Positions 26,986 to 36,098 of a DNA stretch of 64,000 nt are shown in pieces. The stretch spans positions 124,001 through 188,000 of the forward strand of contig CAXXPL010000003.1 of NCBI GenBank assembly GCA_963674665.2. The letters are read 5' to 3'. Under the pieces are notes generated by a model. The model did not search any database. It was not told where the DNA came from and saw only the letters and a list, made by a program, of their open reading frames with translations. The DNA is from G963674665 sp963674665. Lineage in GTDB: Bacteria; Desulfobacterota; Desulfovibrionia; Desulfovibrionales; Desulfovibrionaceae. Both the position numbers and the translations under genes were made by a program. The first letter of the stretch is position 1, and the number at the start of each line of letters is the position of its first letter.

Positions 26986-28299
26986 TTAGAGATACGTATT
27001 CAGAAGATTTTCCAGCATTTCCTGGCGGCCGCTGCGCAGTTCGGCGTCCGGGTTGTTCAGGGCGTACCGCTCCATGGAGGCCAGGGTCTCCTTGCCGTCC
27101 ATGATGCTCTTGCCCAGGCCGGTGTCGTAGTCGGCATAGCGCTGACGTACGAACGCGGGGAGCGTGTCGTCGTCCAGGATGCGCTGGGCGATGAGCAGCC
27201 CCTTGGCAAAGGTGTCCAGGCTGCCGATGTGGGCGTGGAACAGGTCCACGGTGTCGAATGAGCCCCTGCGCACCTTGGCGTCGAAGTTCAGGCCGCCGGG
27301 GTTCAGCCCCCCCTGCTTGAGCACGACGAGCATGCATCTGACCACGGCGTCGAGGTCCATGGCGAACTGGTCGGTATCCCAGCCCAGGAGCAGGTCGCCC
27401 ATGTTGGCGTCGATGCTGCCGAGCTTGCCGTTGATGGAGGCCACGGTGAGGTCGTGGTCGAATGTGTGTCCAGCCAGGGTGGCGTGGTTGGCCTCGATGT
27501 TCAGCTTGAAGTGGTCCTGCAATCCGTACTGGCGCAGGAACCCGAGCACGGTGGCGGCGTCGAAGTCGTACATGTGCTTGGTGGGTTCCTTGGGCTTGGG
27601 CTCGATGAGCAGCTGTCCTGTGAAGCCGATCTCCTTCTTGTAGTCGATGACCATGTGGAAGAAGCGGGCCATCTGCTCCATCTCGCGTTTCATATCGGTG
27701 TTGAGCAGGGTTTCGTAGCCTTCGCGCCCTCCCCAGAAAACGTAGTTCACGCCCCCAAGCTCCTTGGTGGCGGCCATGGTGTTCTTGACCTGGGTGGCGG
27801 CGCGGGCAAAGACCACGGGGTCCGGGTTGGTGGCCGCGCCGTGGGTGTAGCGGGGGTTGGCGGTGAGATTGGCGGTGCCCCACAGCAGCGAGACGCCGGT
27901 GTCCTGCTGCAGTTGCTTGGCTAAGGCGGTCATGTGCTCGAGGTTCTTGATGTATTCGGCAGCGGTATCGCCTTCTGGCGCCAGATCGCGGTCATGGAAG
28001 CAGTAGAACTTCACACCGAGCTTGGAGATGAACTCGAAGGCGGCGCGGGCGGTGTCCTCGGCCCGCTGCATGGGCGTGCTCCCGGTCTGCCAGGGCCGCG
28101 CATGGGCGGGAGCGCCGAAGGGGTCGCTGCCCGAGCCGATGAAGGTGTGCCAGTAGGCCACGGCCACGCGCAGGTGCTCCTCCATGGTCTTGGAGCCCAC
28201 CATCTGTTTCGCGTCGTAGTATTTGTATGCGAGGGGATTCTTGGAATCCGCCCCCTCGTAGGGAATAACACCTTGCACCTCTGGAAAGAACTCTTGCAT
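26986..28299 (-). CDS. xylA: Xylose isomerase
   Basis: 437 residues, a class II-length XylA converting D-xylose to D-xylulose. Catalytic and metal-binding blocks are present: YCFHDRDLAPEG (catalytic His/Asp), WGGREGYETL, the metal-binding Glu in LIEPKPKEPTKH, IEANHATLAGHTFDHDL and the later GWDTDQF. Homology starts at ATG 28299 (MQEFFPEVQGVIPYEG). It is followed by xylB and preceded by the ROK-family regulator gene on the same strand. Confidence 0.96.
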   Translation of the reverse strand: MQEFFPEVQGVIPYEGADSKNPLAYKYYDAKQMVGSKTMEEHLRVAVAYWHTFIGSGSDPFGAPAHARPWQTGSTPMQRAEDTARAAFEFISKLGVKFYCFHDRDLAPEGDTAAEYIKNLEHMTALAKQLQQDTGVSLLWGTANLTANPRYTHGAATNPDPVVFARAATQVKNTMAATKELGGVNYVFWGGREGYETLLNTDMKREMEQMARFFHMVIDYKKEIGFTGQLLIEPKPKEPTKHMYDFDAATVLGFLRQYGLQDHFKLNIEANHATLAGHTFDHDLTVASINGKLGSIDANMGDLLLGWDTDQFAMDLDAVVRCMLVVLKQGGLNPGGLNFDAKVRRGSFDTVDLFHAHIGSLDTFAKGLLIAQRILDDDTLPAFVRQRYADYDTGLGKSIMDGKETLASMERYALNNPDAELRSGRQEMLENLLNTYL

Positions 28300-28343
28300 C
28301 TCGCACCTTCCTTGTTGTTTATGATCGAGACAATCGGACGGCC

Positions 28344-29582
28344 TCACTCCTCCATGTAGGGGGCGAAGCGGATACGTTCAAATGGAGATTCGTAGAGTTT
28401 CTGCAGCACCACGCTGGCGGCGCCCCTTGCCCAATTGCTGGACTGCCACTCAAGGACCTTTATCTCGGTGTTCTCCTGGAATTCATTGTTCACGCGCCTG
28501 TTGATCTCGTCGCGCATGGGCTTGAACATCAGGTCGCCGAAGGAGGTGTACTCGCCGATGAGCAGCACCTTCCTGGGGTTGAAGATCTGCATGAGTCCGG
28601 CCACGCCCAGGCCCAGGATCTTGCCGCCCTTGCGGAATACCTCGCGCAAAGGCTTGTTCCCGGCCCTGGCCATCTCGATGACCTCTTCCACACCCAGGAG
28701 TTCCGGGTTGGGGTGCTGCAGCCTGCCCTGCTCAACCAGCTTCTGGGCCTGCCCCAGGATCCCCTGCCCCCCGGCGTAGACCTCCAGGCAACCGTGCTTG
28801 CCGCAACGGCACATGGGGCCGTCCGGGTCGATGACCACGTGGCCGAACTCTGTGCCCACACCCTTGGGGCCTCGATAGAGCTGGCCGTTGACCACCAGGC
28901 CCATGCCCACGCCCTGCTCGATGGTGATGACGATGAAGTTGTCCACGCCGTGCCCCTCTCCGAACCACAGCTCGGCCAGGGTAACAGCGTTGGCGTCGTT
29001 TTCGATGAAGGTGGGGATGTTGAAACGCTCCTGCACCAGTCGCCGCAGGGAGGTCTCGCCCATATTGTAGAGGGGCGTCCAGAGGCAGTGGCCGGACACG
29101 GAGTCCACGAAACCGGGGATGGACAGGCCAATGCCGGAGATCATCTCCATGGAGAGCCTGGCTTCCTTGACGCAGTGGCGGATCCCGTCCTCGATGATGT
29201 CGGCCAGATGCGTGGCGGGGCGCAGGTCCGCGCGCACGGGAATGGAGAGGGAGCTGCGCACCTCGGCGTTGAAGTCAGTGACAGCGATGCTGACGATGGA
29301 GCGCATGGCCTTCACGCCCACCACGAATGCGGCGTCAGGGTTCAGGGCCAGCATGACCCTGCGTCGGCCCTTGGCGCCCGAGGCCTTGGTCTTTTTTTCA
29401 ACGATTAACTTTTTATCCAGCAAACGGGCCGTGATGTTGGTAACCGTGGCCCTGCTCTGCCCGGTCCTGGCGGCCAGTTCCACACGGGATGTAAGCCCTT
29501 CTATTCTAATCATTTGCAGCAGCTGCAACTGATTAGCGTTTCTGGTCGGATCAGGAGGAATTGATGGCATGATTCTCGTCAT
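28344..29582 (-). CDS. xylR: ROK-family repressor, XylR-like
   Basis: 412 residues. An N-terminal MarR-like winged helix (LQLLQMIRIEGLTSRVELAARTG in part, then SRATVTNITARLLDKKLI) precedes a ROK sugar-binding domain. The latter has IENDANAVTLAELWFG, EQGVGMGLVVNGQLYRG and the zinc site CRCGKHGCLE. ROK repressors of this layout control xylose genes in many bacteria and respond to the sugar. It lies between xylAB and the divergent xylFHG, which fits control of both. The gene is upstream of xylA on the same strand with a 44-bp gap. Confidence 0.9.
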   Translation of the reverse strand: MTRIMPSIPPDPTRNANQLQLLQMIRIEGLTSRVELAARTGQSRATVTNITARLLDKKLIVEKKTKASGAKGRRRVMLALNPDAAFVVGVKAMRSIVSIAVTDFNAEVRSSLSIPVRADLRPATHLADIIEDGIRHCVKEARLSMEMISGIGLSIPGFVDSVSGHCLWTPLYNMGETSLRRLVQERFNIPTFIENDANAVTLAELWFGEGHGVDNFIVITIEQGVGMGLVVNGQLYRGPKGVGTEFGHVVIDPDGPMCRCGKHGCLEVYAGGQGILGQAQKLVEQGRLQHPNPELLGVEEVIEMARAGNKPLREVFRKGGKILGLGVAGLMQIFNPRKVLLIGEYTSFGDLMFKPMRDEINRRVNNEFQENTEIKVLEWQSSNWARGAASVVLQKLYESPFERIRFAPYMEE

Positions 29583-29671
29583 TCTTGTTTACGGCTTGAA
29601 TTAATATTTCTTTTGGCAAAGCCTGTGCTCCGGGGAGCCTTTTGTCCGTATTTTCGAATAAATCCACGTCT

Positions 29672-29687
29672 TGGCAATACATTAGCA
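29672..29687 (+). promoter_or_regulatory. Weak sigma-54 type promoter candidate upstream of xylF
   Basis: TGGCAATACATTAGCA has GG and GC with the required 10-nt spacing, and TGGCA and GCA match consensus, but the centre does not. It faces xylF, 365 bp upstream of the start. Treat as a candidate only. Confidence 0.25.
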
Positions 29688-29875
29688 TTTGGCACAGACC
29701 AGGGATTGGAGTCAAGCTTTATCAACAATGCACTCCCACGGCAAGCCAATTATTAAAACCTTCACGGTTTTTCGGCTACTAAATAGCGTCCCCTTTCATT
29801 GCATACATATTAAATCTGTAAAATTAAATAATTAAAAATATATAACTGGTATTTCTTTCTCCTAAATATAATTCA

Positions 29876-29893
29876 AAGCATGAATTAATGCTT
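29876..29893. promoter_or_regulatory. Dyad AAGCAT-N6-ATGCTT in the xylR/xylF intergenic region
   Basis: A perfect 6-bp inverted repeat in the AT-rich 470-bp region between divergent xylR and xylF. It could be an operator for the ROK regulator; no second copy was found. Confidence 0.35.
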
Positions 29894-30050
29894 GTCATAT
29901 CCCCGCTCTTCTGACATATACCGAATAGGCATAACGTGCGGGGGAATCCCCCTATGCAACTTCTCACATCGTAAATCCGCCGTATTCCGTGTTTTATTTC
30001 CATTGTGTCTCAGGGCGCATGAACTTCTTAACACGAGGAAGGAGCAAGAG

Positions 30051-31097
30051 ATGAGAGGAAGGCTGAAATCACTGTGCGTTACCGTTTTGGCTCTGGCTTT
30101 GGTCGTGGCTTATTGCGGGGTGGCCATGGCCAAGGACATCACCGTGGGCGTGAGTTGGTCCAACTTCCAGGAGGAGCGCTGGAGGACCGACGAAGCAGCC
30201 ATCAAAAAACAACTCGAGGCCATGGGCGCCAAGTACATCAGCGCCGATGCACAGGCCAACGCCGCCAAACAGATTTCCGACGTCGAAACCCTCATTTCCC
30301 GGGGCGTGGACGCCCTGATCATCCTGTCCTGGGACTCCGAGGCCGTTCTTCCGGCCGTTGCCAAGGCCGAGGCCGAGGGCATCCCGGTTGTGGGTTACGA
30401 CCGCCTCATCGAGAAGGACAGCGTCTTCTACATCACCTTTGACAACAAGGAAGTGGGGCGCCTGCAGGCCGGCGCGGTCTACAAGGTAAAGCCCAAGGGC
30501 AACTACGTGTTCATCAAGGGTGCCCCCACCGATCCCAACGCCGACTTCCTGCACTCCGGACAGCTGGAAGTGCTACAGGCAGCCATTGACAAGGGCGACA
30601 TCAAAATCGTGGGCGAGCAGTACACAGACGGTTGGAAGCCCGAAGTGGCCCAGAAGAACATGGAGCAGATCCTCACCGCCACCAACAACAAGGTCGACGC
30701 GGTCGTGGCCTCCAACGACGGCACAGCCGGCGGCGTCATCGCGGCCCTCACCGCCCAGGGCATGGAAGGCATCACCCCTGTCTCCGGCCAGGACGGCGAC
30801 CATGCCGCCCTGAACCGCGTGGCCCTCGGCACCCAGACCGTGAGCGTATGGAAGGATGCCCGAGAGCTGGGCAAGGGCGCCGCCGAGGTGGCCGTGAAGC
30901 TGGCCAAGGGCGAGAAAGTCGACAACGCCATCGACTGGTCCGGCGGCCCCAAGGGCGTCAAGATGAAGGCAATTCTCCTCAAACCCATTCCCATCACCAA
31001 GGACAAGCTCAACTTGGTAATCGACGCGGGCTGGATCTCCAAGGACGTCGCCTGCCAGGGCGTCAAGGGTGACGACGCTCCCGCGGCCTGCAAATAG
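30051..31097 (+). CDS. xylF: Periplasmic D-xylose-binding protein
   Basis: 348 residues with a signal peptide (LCVTVLALALVVAYCGVAMA). Motifs ISRGVDALIILSWDSE, EGIPVVGYDRLIEKD, FYITFDNKEVGRLQAGA, VGEQYTDGWKPEVAQKNMEQ and VDAVVASNDGTAGGVIAAL are those of XylF. ATG 30051 follows AAGGAG at 6 nt. It is the first gene of xylF-xylH-xylG. It delivers xylose to the XylH permease. The extra C-terminal CQGVKGDDAPAACK has two cysteines that may form a disulfide. Confidence 0.95.
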   Translation: MRGRLKSLCVTVLALALVVAYCGVAMAKDITVGVSWSNFQEERWRTDEAAIKKQLEAMGAKYISADAQANAAKQISDVETLISRGVDALIILSWDSEAVLPAVAKAEAEGIPVVGYDRLIEKDSVFYITFDNKEVGRLQAGAVYKVKPKGNYVFIKGAPTDPNADFLHSGQLEVLQAAIDKGDIKIVGEQYTDGWKPEVAQKNMEQILTATNNKVDAVVASNDGTAGGVIAALTAQGMEGITPVSGQDGDHAALNRVALGTQTVSVWKDARELGKGAAEVAVKLAKGEKVDNAIDWSGGPKGVKMKAILLKPIPITKDKLNLVIDAGWISKDVACQGVKGDDAPAACK

Positions 31098-31239
31098 AAC
31101 ATATGTAAAATCACCTGGGGGTGCTTCGGGTTCCCGGAGCGCCCCCCAGTGCACATTTCCCCTGTAATGTGCTAAGGGACTCCTGCGGCCTGGCGGGAAT
31201 TGTGCGCATCCAACAGTAAGCCCACGAGGGGTGGTGTAT

Positions 31240-32466
31240 ATGGACAATGCATGCCCGGTGAAGAAAAACGGTACGTCCGGTTTCTCCCAACTCTGCTGCA
31301 CACTGGAACTGGACACCCGCATGTTGGCCATGATTATTGCCTTGCTGGCCATCTGGTTGCTGTTGGGCTACCTGACGGGCGGCATATTCTTCACCGCGCG
31401 AAACCTGTACAATCTCGCCGTGCAGAGCAGTGTCTACGGCATCATGGCCACCGGCATGGTGCTGGTGATCGTGGCTCGCCACATCGACCTCTCAGTGGGC
31501 TCGCTGCTGGGCTTCACCGGCATGGTCATCGCCTACATGCAGACACCGCAGCCTCTGGGCCTGGGCATCGCCTGGCCCATCACCATGATCACGGGCCTGG
31601 TCCTCGGAGCCCTGGTGGGGCTCTGGCAGGGGTGGTGGGTGGCCTACCGCAAAGTCCCGGCCTTCGTGGTGACCCTGGCCGGTCTGATGATGTTCCGAGG
31701 CGCGGCCTACCTGGTCACCGAAGGCAGAACCATGGCGCCCATGAATAAGACCTACCAGCTCCTCGGCGGCGGCATAGACGGCTCCATCGGCGCCACGTGG
31801 AGCTGGGCTCTGGGCGTCCTGGCCATCGCCTTTCTGCTCTTCTGCACGCTCCGCTCCCGCATGCGTCGCCAGCGCTATGGATTCACGCCGAAACCCCTGT
31901 GGGCGGACATCCTCATTTTTCTGTGCAGCGCGGCGCTCATCGTGAGCTTCGTGCTGGTCATGAACTCCTACTACAAGCCACGCACCGAGATACCGCGCGG
32001 CATCCCCGTGCCGGTGCTCATCCTCATCGCCGTGGTGCTGATCATGACCCTGGTGGCCAAGACCACCAAATTCGGTCGTTATGTGTTCTCCATCGGCGGC
32101 AGCCCGGAGGCGGCGGAGCTGGCGGGCATCAACGTGCCCCTGGTCACCATGGGCATATTCGTCATCATGGGACTGCTCAGCTCGGTGGGTGCGGTCATTA
32201 CCACCGCCCGGCTCAACTCCGGCCTTAACTCCATGGGCATGCTCGACGAGTTGAACGTCATCGCGGCCGCGGTCATCGGCGGCTCCTCCCTGGCCGGGGG
32301 TATCGGCACCATCCCCGGAGCCATTCTGGGGGCCGTGATCATGCAGAGCATGGAAAACGGCATCGTGCTGCTGGGTTTTTCCAGCGCAGTGCGGCAGGTG
32401 GTAATAGGCGCCGTGCTCGTGGTGGCGGTCTGGTTCGACGTGGTCTACAACAAGAACAAAAAATAG
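31240..32466 (+). CDS. xylH: Xylose ABC transporter permease
   Basis: 408 residues with ten or more hydrophobic segments and the CUT2 permease block VLVIVARHIDLSVGSLLGF. The late motif is ELNVIAAAVIGGSSLAGGIGTI. It is longer than RbsC-type permeases because of an extra central region (~185-270), as is usual for XylH. ATG 31240 is preferred over GTG 31231 because GAGGGG then sits 8 nt upstream. Binding protein and ATPase genes flank it. Confidence 0.93.
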   Translation: MDNACPVKKNGTSGFSQLCCTLELDTRMLAMIIALLAIWLLLGYLTGGIFFTARNLYNLAVQSSVYGIMATGMVLVIVARHIDLSVGSLLGFTGMVIAYMQTPQPLGLGIAWPITMITGLVLGALVGLWQGWWVAYRKVPAFVVTLAGLMMFRGAAYLVTEGRTMAPMNKTYQLLGGGIDGSIGATWSWALGVLAIAFLLFCTLRSRMRRQRYGFTPKPLWADILIFLCSAALIVSFVLVMNSYYKPRTEIPRGIPVPVLILIAVVLIMTLVAKTTKFGRYVFSIGGSPEAAELAGINVPLVTMGIFVIMGLLSSVGAVITTARLNSGLNSMGMLDELNVIAAAVIGGSSLAGGIGTIPGAILGAVIMQSMENGIVLLGFSSAVRQVVIGAVLVVAVWFDVVYNKNKK

Positions 32467-32478
32467 GGGACAGGGAAT

Positions 32479-33246
32479 ATGAGCGCCACCCCTCTGGTTG
32501 AAATGCGGCACATTCATAAACGCTTCGGCGGCGTGCGCGCCGTGGAGGACGTCAGCGTGGACCTGTACCCCGGCGAGGTGGTCGGGATTCTGGGGCACAA
32601 CGGCGCGGGCAAGACCGTGCTCATGAAGACGCTCTCCGGCGCCATCCCCGCGGACTCCGGCGAAATCCTGATCAACGGCGAAAAGGTCGAGATCCGCCAA
32701 CCCCGCGACGCCCGCAAATACGGCATCGAGACCATCTACCAGACCCTGGCTCTGGCCGACAATCTGGACGCGCCAGCCAACCTCTTCATGGGGCGGGAAA
32801 TCACCACGGCCATCGGCACCCTGGACGACAGCGCCATGGAGAACGAGACCCGCAAGGTCATCAAGCGCCTCAACCCCCAGTTCACAAACATCAAGGAGCC
32901 GGTGAAATCCATGTCCGGTGGGCAGCGGCAATCCATCGCCATCGCCCGGGCCATCTACTTCAACGCCCGCATCCTGATCATGGACGAGCCCACAGCGGCC
33001 CTGGGCCCCCACGAGACCGCCATGGTGGCGGAGCTGATCAAACAGCTCAAGAACGAGGGCATCGGCATATTCCTCATCAGCCACGACCTGCACGACGTCT
33101 TCGACCTCTCGGACCGGGTGTCCGTGATGATGAACGGCCGCCTGGTGGGCAGCTGCCACACCAAGGATGTGACCAAGGACGAGGTCCTGGCCATGATCAT
33201 CATGGGCAAGGTGCCGGAGGGCAAGACGGCTCACGCAGGCGCCTGA
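32479..33246 (+). CDS. xylG: Sugar ABC transporter ATPase, single-domain (XylG/FrcA type)
   Basis: 255 residues with one ATPase domain: Walker A GHNGAGKTV, signature MSGGQRQSIA, Walker B ILIMDEPTAALG and switch ISHDL. E. coli XylG has two such domains in about 510 residues. This protein is the short FrcA-like form that must act as a homodimer, so it is not a truncation. It begins 12 bp after xylH. It couples ATP hydrolysis to xylose import. Confidence 0.9.
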   Translation: MSATPLVEMRHIHKRFGGVRAVEDVSVDLYPGEVVGILGHNGAGKTVLMKTLSGAIPADSGEILINGEKVEIRQPRDARKYGIETIYQTLALADNLDAPANLFMGREITTAIGTLDDSAMENETRKVIKRLNPQFTNIKEPVKSMSGGQRQSIAIARAIYFNARILIMDEPTAALGPHETAMVAELIKQLKNEGIGIFLISHDLHDVFDLSDRVSVMMNGRLVGSCHTKDVTKDEVLAMIIMGKVPEGKTAHAGA

Positions 33247-33381
33247 GCCGTCCCACCGTGAACATTCCCCAACCAGTCAGACATGGCTGATCGCTCAAAG
33301 GCGCGTTTCCGGCGTGCAAGAGTCGAAAAGCTCTAGCCCAGCCGGCTGAAAAACACTCGAAGGGAATTTTTCCGAACTCAC

Positions 33382-34028
33382 ATCGGGGAGAACGGGGGGC
33401 TCGCGCCCCCCGTCCTCCCACACCACCGGGCATACGGTTCCGTACCACGGCGGTTCCTGCCTGCTTGGCGTCATTTCTCTGAATGCCTGTCGGACTATAA
33501 GCACCTAGCCCTGCCTCACGGATTCCATCCGTTACTTCCAGCTTTAAGGCCCCTTACGGGCATCTGCCCAATCCAAACAAGAGGACAGTGTTCATGCCTC
33601 GCTTGGCAGGTTTGACCCTTCGTCGGGTGGTTAGGTCGACTACTGTGGCCTCGGCTGACTTCTGTTCGCCCATCTCGACACGTTACCGTGCCGATAGCGC
33701 ATGGCAGGCGAACAGACCTCCCCGGGTAATGCGCGCGACCTTCCTGCTTATACCCGCCGCATATACGTCCATGCTTTCCGTACAAGTATCGGGCTTTGAA
33801 GATATTGGCCTCCTCACCCAGCATGACCGCCTCATATGCGATTTCTGTTCGTCGGGTCAGCATTTTGCCTGCGGCTTCCTTCGGATTCCATCTCGCGATG
33901 GACACCCTTGCCGTCCGGCTAGCAGTTCCCCTTGTCGGGCCTGCGGAGGACTTTCACCTCCAAGTCACCAGGCAGGCACCACACCTGCCCGGATGGTGCT
34001 CACTCACCACGCGCCCTGCCGGGCGCAC
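33382..34028 (-). mobile_element. ORF-less group II intron
   Basis: About 647 bp. Read on the minus strand it starts GTGCGCCCGGCAGGGCGCG. It shares ordered blocks with the intron at 47233-49104: GAGGTG(A/G)AAGTCCTC, GACGAACAGAAATCG(C/G)ATAT, GTCAGC-GAGGCCA-AGTAGTC, and the 3' region ACCGCCGTGGTAC...ATGCCCGGTGGTGTG ending in a hairpin and CCCCGAT. The reverse transcriptase is absent: domain IV is reduced to a few dozen bases. It could still splice or be mobilised by the related intron protein. It sits inside the orphan Rhs tip. Confidence 0.75.
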
Positions 34029-34892
34029 TAATAAGAGAAATGGGATTTTCTCCGCAATATCCATACAGATCGCTATCCCCACCACCAAATCCAATGGAAT
34101 CCTTGGCCGTCCATTTCCCTACCTCCGCATCATAATCCCTGAAACCAAACCGTACCAGTCCAGTATCAGCATCATACAGTCCACCGGCAAAGCCGAAGGG
34201 CACTGCAAGTGCTTCGTTGCTATCCTCCAGCACATTGCCGAAAGAGTCGTAGGTCACGGACTTGACCATAGTACCGCTGGCATCGGCAACGGCGCGCAAA
34301 GAGCCGACCTGGTCGCAGGCCAGGTAGTAGGTCTGCCCGCCTGTCTCCATGGCCACGGGCATGCGGGCGTCGGAATACAGGAAGCGGGATTTCAAAGAGC
34401 CGTCGGCATTGTACACGGCCAGGAGCTGCGTGCGCCCCTGCCATAGATATTTCTCTGTTACCACTTCGTCCACATATAACGCGGAGCGCATAAAATTGAA
34501 AGGCGCGCTCCGGCGGCTGCGCCGCTGTGCCCTGCCTTTGGCGTGGCCGTTCTTACCCCTTCGATCATCAAAATGTTACACATTTTGGATCTCAGTTGTA
34601 CTTGGCAACGCGTCGGCCAAGGGCGTCGTTCTTGTAGGCGATGGTGCTGCCGTCCGGGAGGCCTACGGCAAGCAGCTCGCCTGTGGAGGCGTATGTGTAG
34701 GTGGTGGTCTCGCCGTCAACTGTCTTGCTGGTCAGGAAGCCGTCGGCGTCGTACTCGTATGTGGTATCTCCGGCCTGGAGCAGGCGGTGGTCCGCAGCAT
34801 AGGAGTAGGAGCGTTCGTCAATGTCCCGCCAGGCGTTTGTCTCCAGGGAGCGCGCGCCATTGGCGCCGTAGGCGTACTCGTAGAAGAAAAAG
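34029..34892 (-). pseudogene. Orphan Rhs tip, disrupted
   Basis: Encodes the end of an Rhs core: WRDIDERSYSYAADHRLLQ, VTEKYLWQGRTQLLAVYNADG, YYLACDQVGSLRAVADASG, YDSFGNVLEDS, GFAGGLYDADTGLVRFGFRDYDAEVGKWTAKDSI (in part) and DSDLYGYCGENPIS. It is nearly identical to the corresponding part of the large rhs gene at 36099-37330. A palindromic element splits it at 34477-34600, and the intron at 33382-34028 removes whatever variable tip followed. Rhs loci commonly carry such displaced tips downstream of the immunity gene as reservoirs for toxin swapping. Confidence 0.75.
34477..34600. mobile_element. Palindromic TA-insertion element, copy 3
   Basis: Splits the orphan Rhs tip. The uninterrupted paralogue at ~36940-36955 reads CCACATACTTGGC, and here the site reads CCACATA, the insert, then CTTGGC. 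This gives exact ends and a TA duplication (34475-34476 and 34599-34600). Internal hairpins GGCGGCTGCGCCGC and CAAAATG...CATTTTG match the other copies. Confidence 0.8.
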
Positions 34893-35273
34893 GCGATGTA
34901 TGACGACTAATCTTTATCTACAAAGGCTATCATAGAGATGACGGATGGTGTTTAAACAGCACTTCTAAAGATAAAATAAGCCTGCATTATGCTTATGTGT
35001 CGAGAGTAAACCCACAGATTATGTCTAACTAAACGCACAACAATGGCATTCAAAGGAAGTAAAGGAATTCAAATAGTGATTGGGGCTAATTATTTAAAAA
35101 ACAGAGAACATACACTTGACTCCTGCAAAATATATTTCAGAGGTGCAGAACTCACTAAAATAATGAAAAATTATTGCAATTTCATGATTATGTCCTCATT
35201 GCCATGGAAATTTTAACATTTCAAGGCATTAATCGCCGTTGGCTTGGCGCTTGTGCATACCTGTGTTGAAAAA
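34893..35273. other. AT-rich intergenic region in the rhs locus
   Basis: About 380 bases, AT-rich, between the orphan tip and the putative immunity gene. No gene or repeat recognised; it may be a remnant of an older immunity gene. Confidence 0.3.
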
Positions 35274-35744
35274 TCAAAAATCTATATAAGTGTTTATTTG
35301 GTTTGTAAGAAGGTATTTAATCGTACCATCGTGAGAAATTGACAATAACCAAGAAAACGTTGAGTCAAATATGTCTATGTCATCAGAGCTAGGATACCAT
35401 ATGTCGCTAAAATACATATTTAAGTCGGCAAAATACAGCTCATCGATATTATCAAAACGATACCAATTTACATAAACTTTTTGTTGAGGATGGATGTTTA
35501 TTTCACAAAGAAGACTTTTTAGTAGAAAGTCTTCATTATTCGCATTGACATTTTTTACTAATGTTTCAAGCTCATTTATTTTTTTTACTAGTTGATCGGG
35601 CGAGAAATACCCCCCTATCGCTTTTAATAGTTTATCATATATAAGCTGGATTTTATCAAAAGTTAACGAATTGAACGCCGGAAAATCATCTGCTGGATTA
35701 TTCCTTTTAAAATGCTCTATTTTAAAATTTTCCATAAAAAACAC
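35274..35744 (-). CDS. Putative immunity protein of the Rhs toxin
   Basis: 156 residues, acidic and AT-rich in codon use, with no signal peptide or membrane segment. It has no family I can name. It lies directly downstream of, and co-oriented with, the variable C-terminus of the rhs gene, the usual place for a cognate immunity gene. GTG 35744 follows AGGA at 5 nt; ATG 35735 is the alternative. The assignment rests on position, size and composition only. Confidence 0.55.
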   Translation of the reverse strand: MFFMENFKIEHFKRNNPADDFPAFNSLTFDKIQLIYDKLLKAIGGYFSPDQLVKKINELETLVKNVNANNEDFLLKSLLCEINIHPQQKVYVNWYRFDNIDELYFADLNMYFSDIWYPSSDDIDIFDSTFSWLLSISHDGTIKYLLTNQINTYIDF

Positions 35745-36098
35745 TTTAGTCCTAATGGTTACCAGAGTGACGAATTGGTAGAATTACATGTTCCAATACA
35801 AAGCATAGCAAGGAGTTTAACTTTGTGAACCGACCAAAGTGGCTTTAAGAACACCGAATAGCGGAGGTCTGCTCAATTCACTTACCCTTCAACTCTAACC
35901 GTCTAATATGTTAGTGAACCATATTAATGGACAAAACATTGCAAGCCCCCCGGAAAAGCCGGGGACTTCTTAACGGATAAAAATGTCACTAGCACCTTAG
36001 GAATTGTTCAAAAATTAAATATGTTTTTTTACTCTCGCCTGCAGCCAGTAATAGGCCAATTACGTTAGGGAAAGTATAGATTATTTATCAACAGCTCC
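35745..36098. other. Spacer between rhs and the putative immunity gene
   Basis: About 350 AT-rich bases. One compact hairpin, CCCCGG-loop-CCGGGG at 35947-35964, could attenuate transcription from rhs. No coding sequence recognised. Confidence 0.35.
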
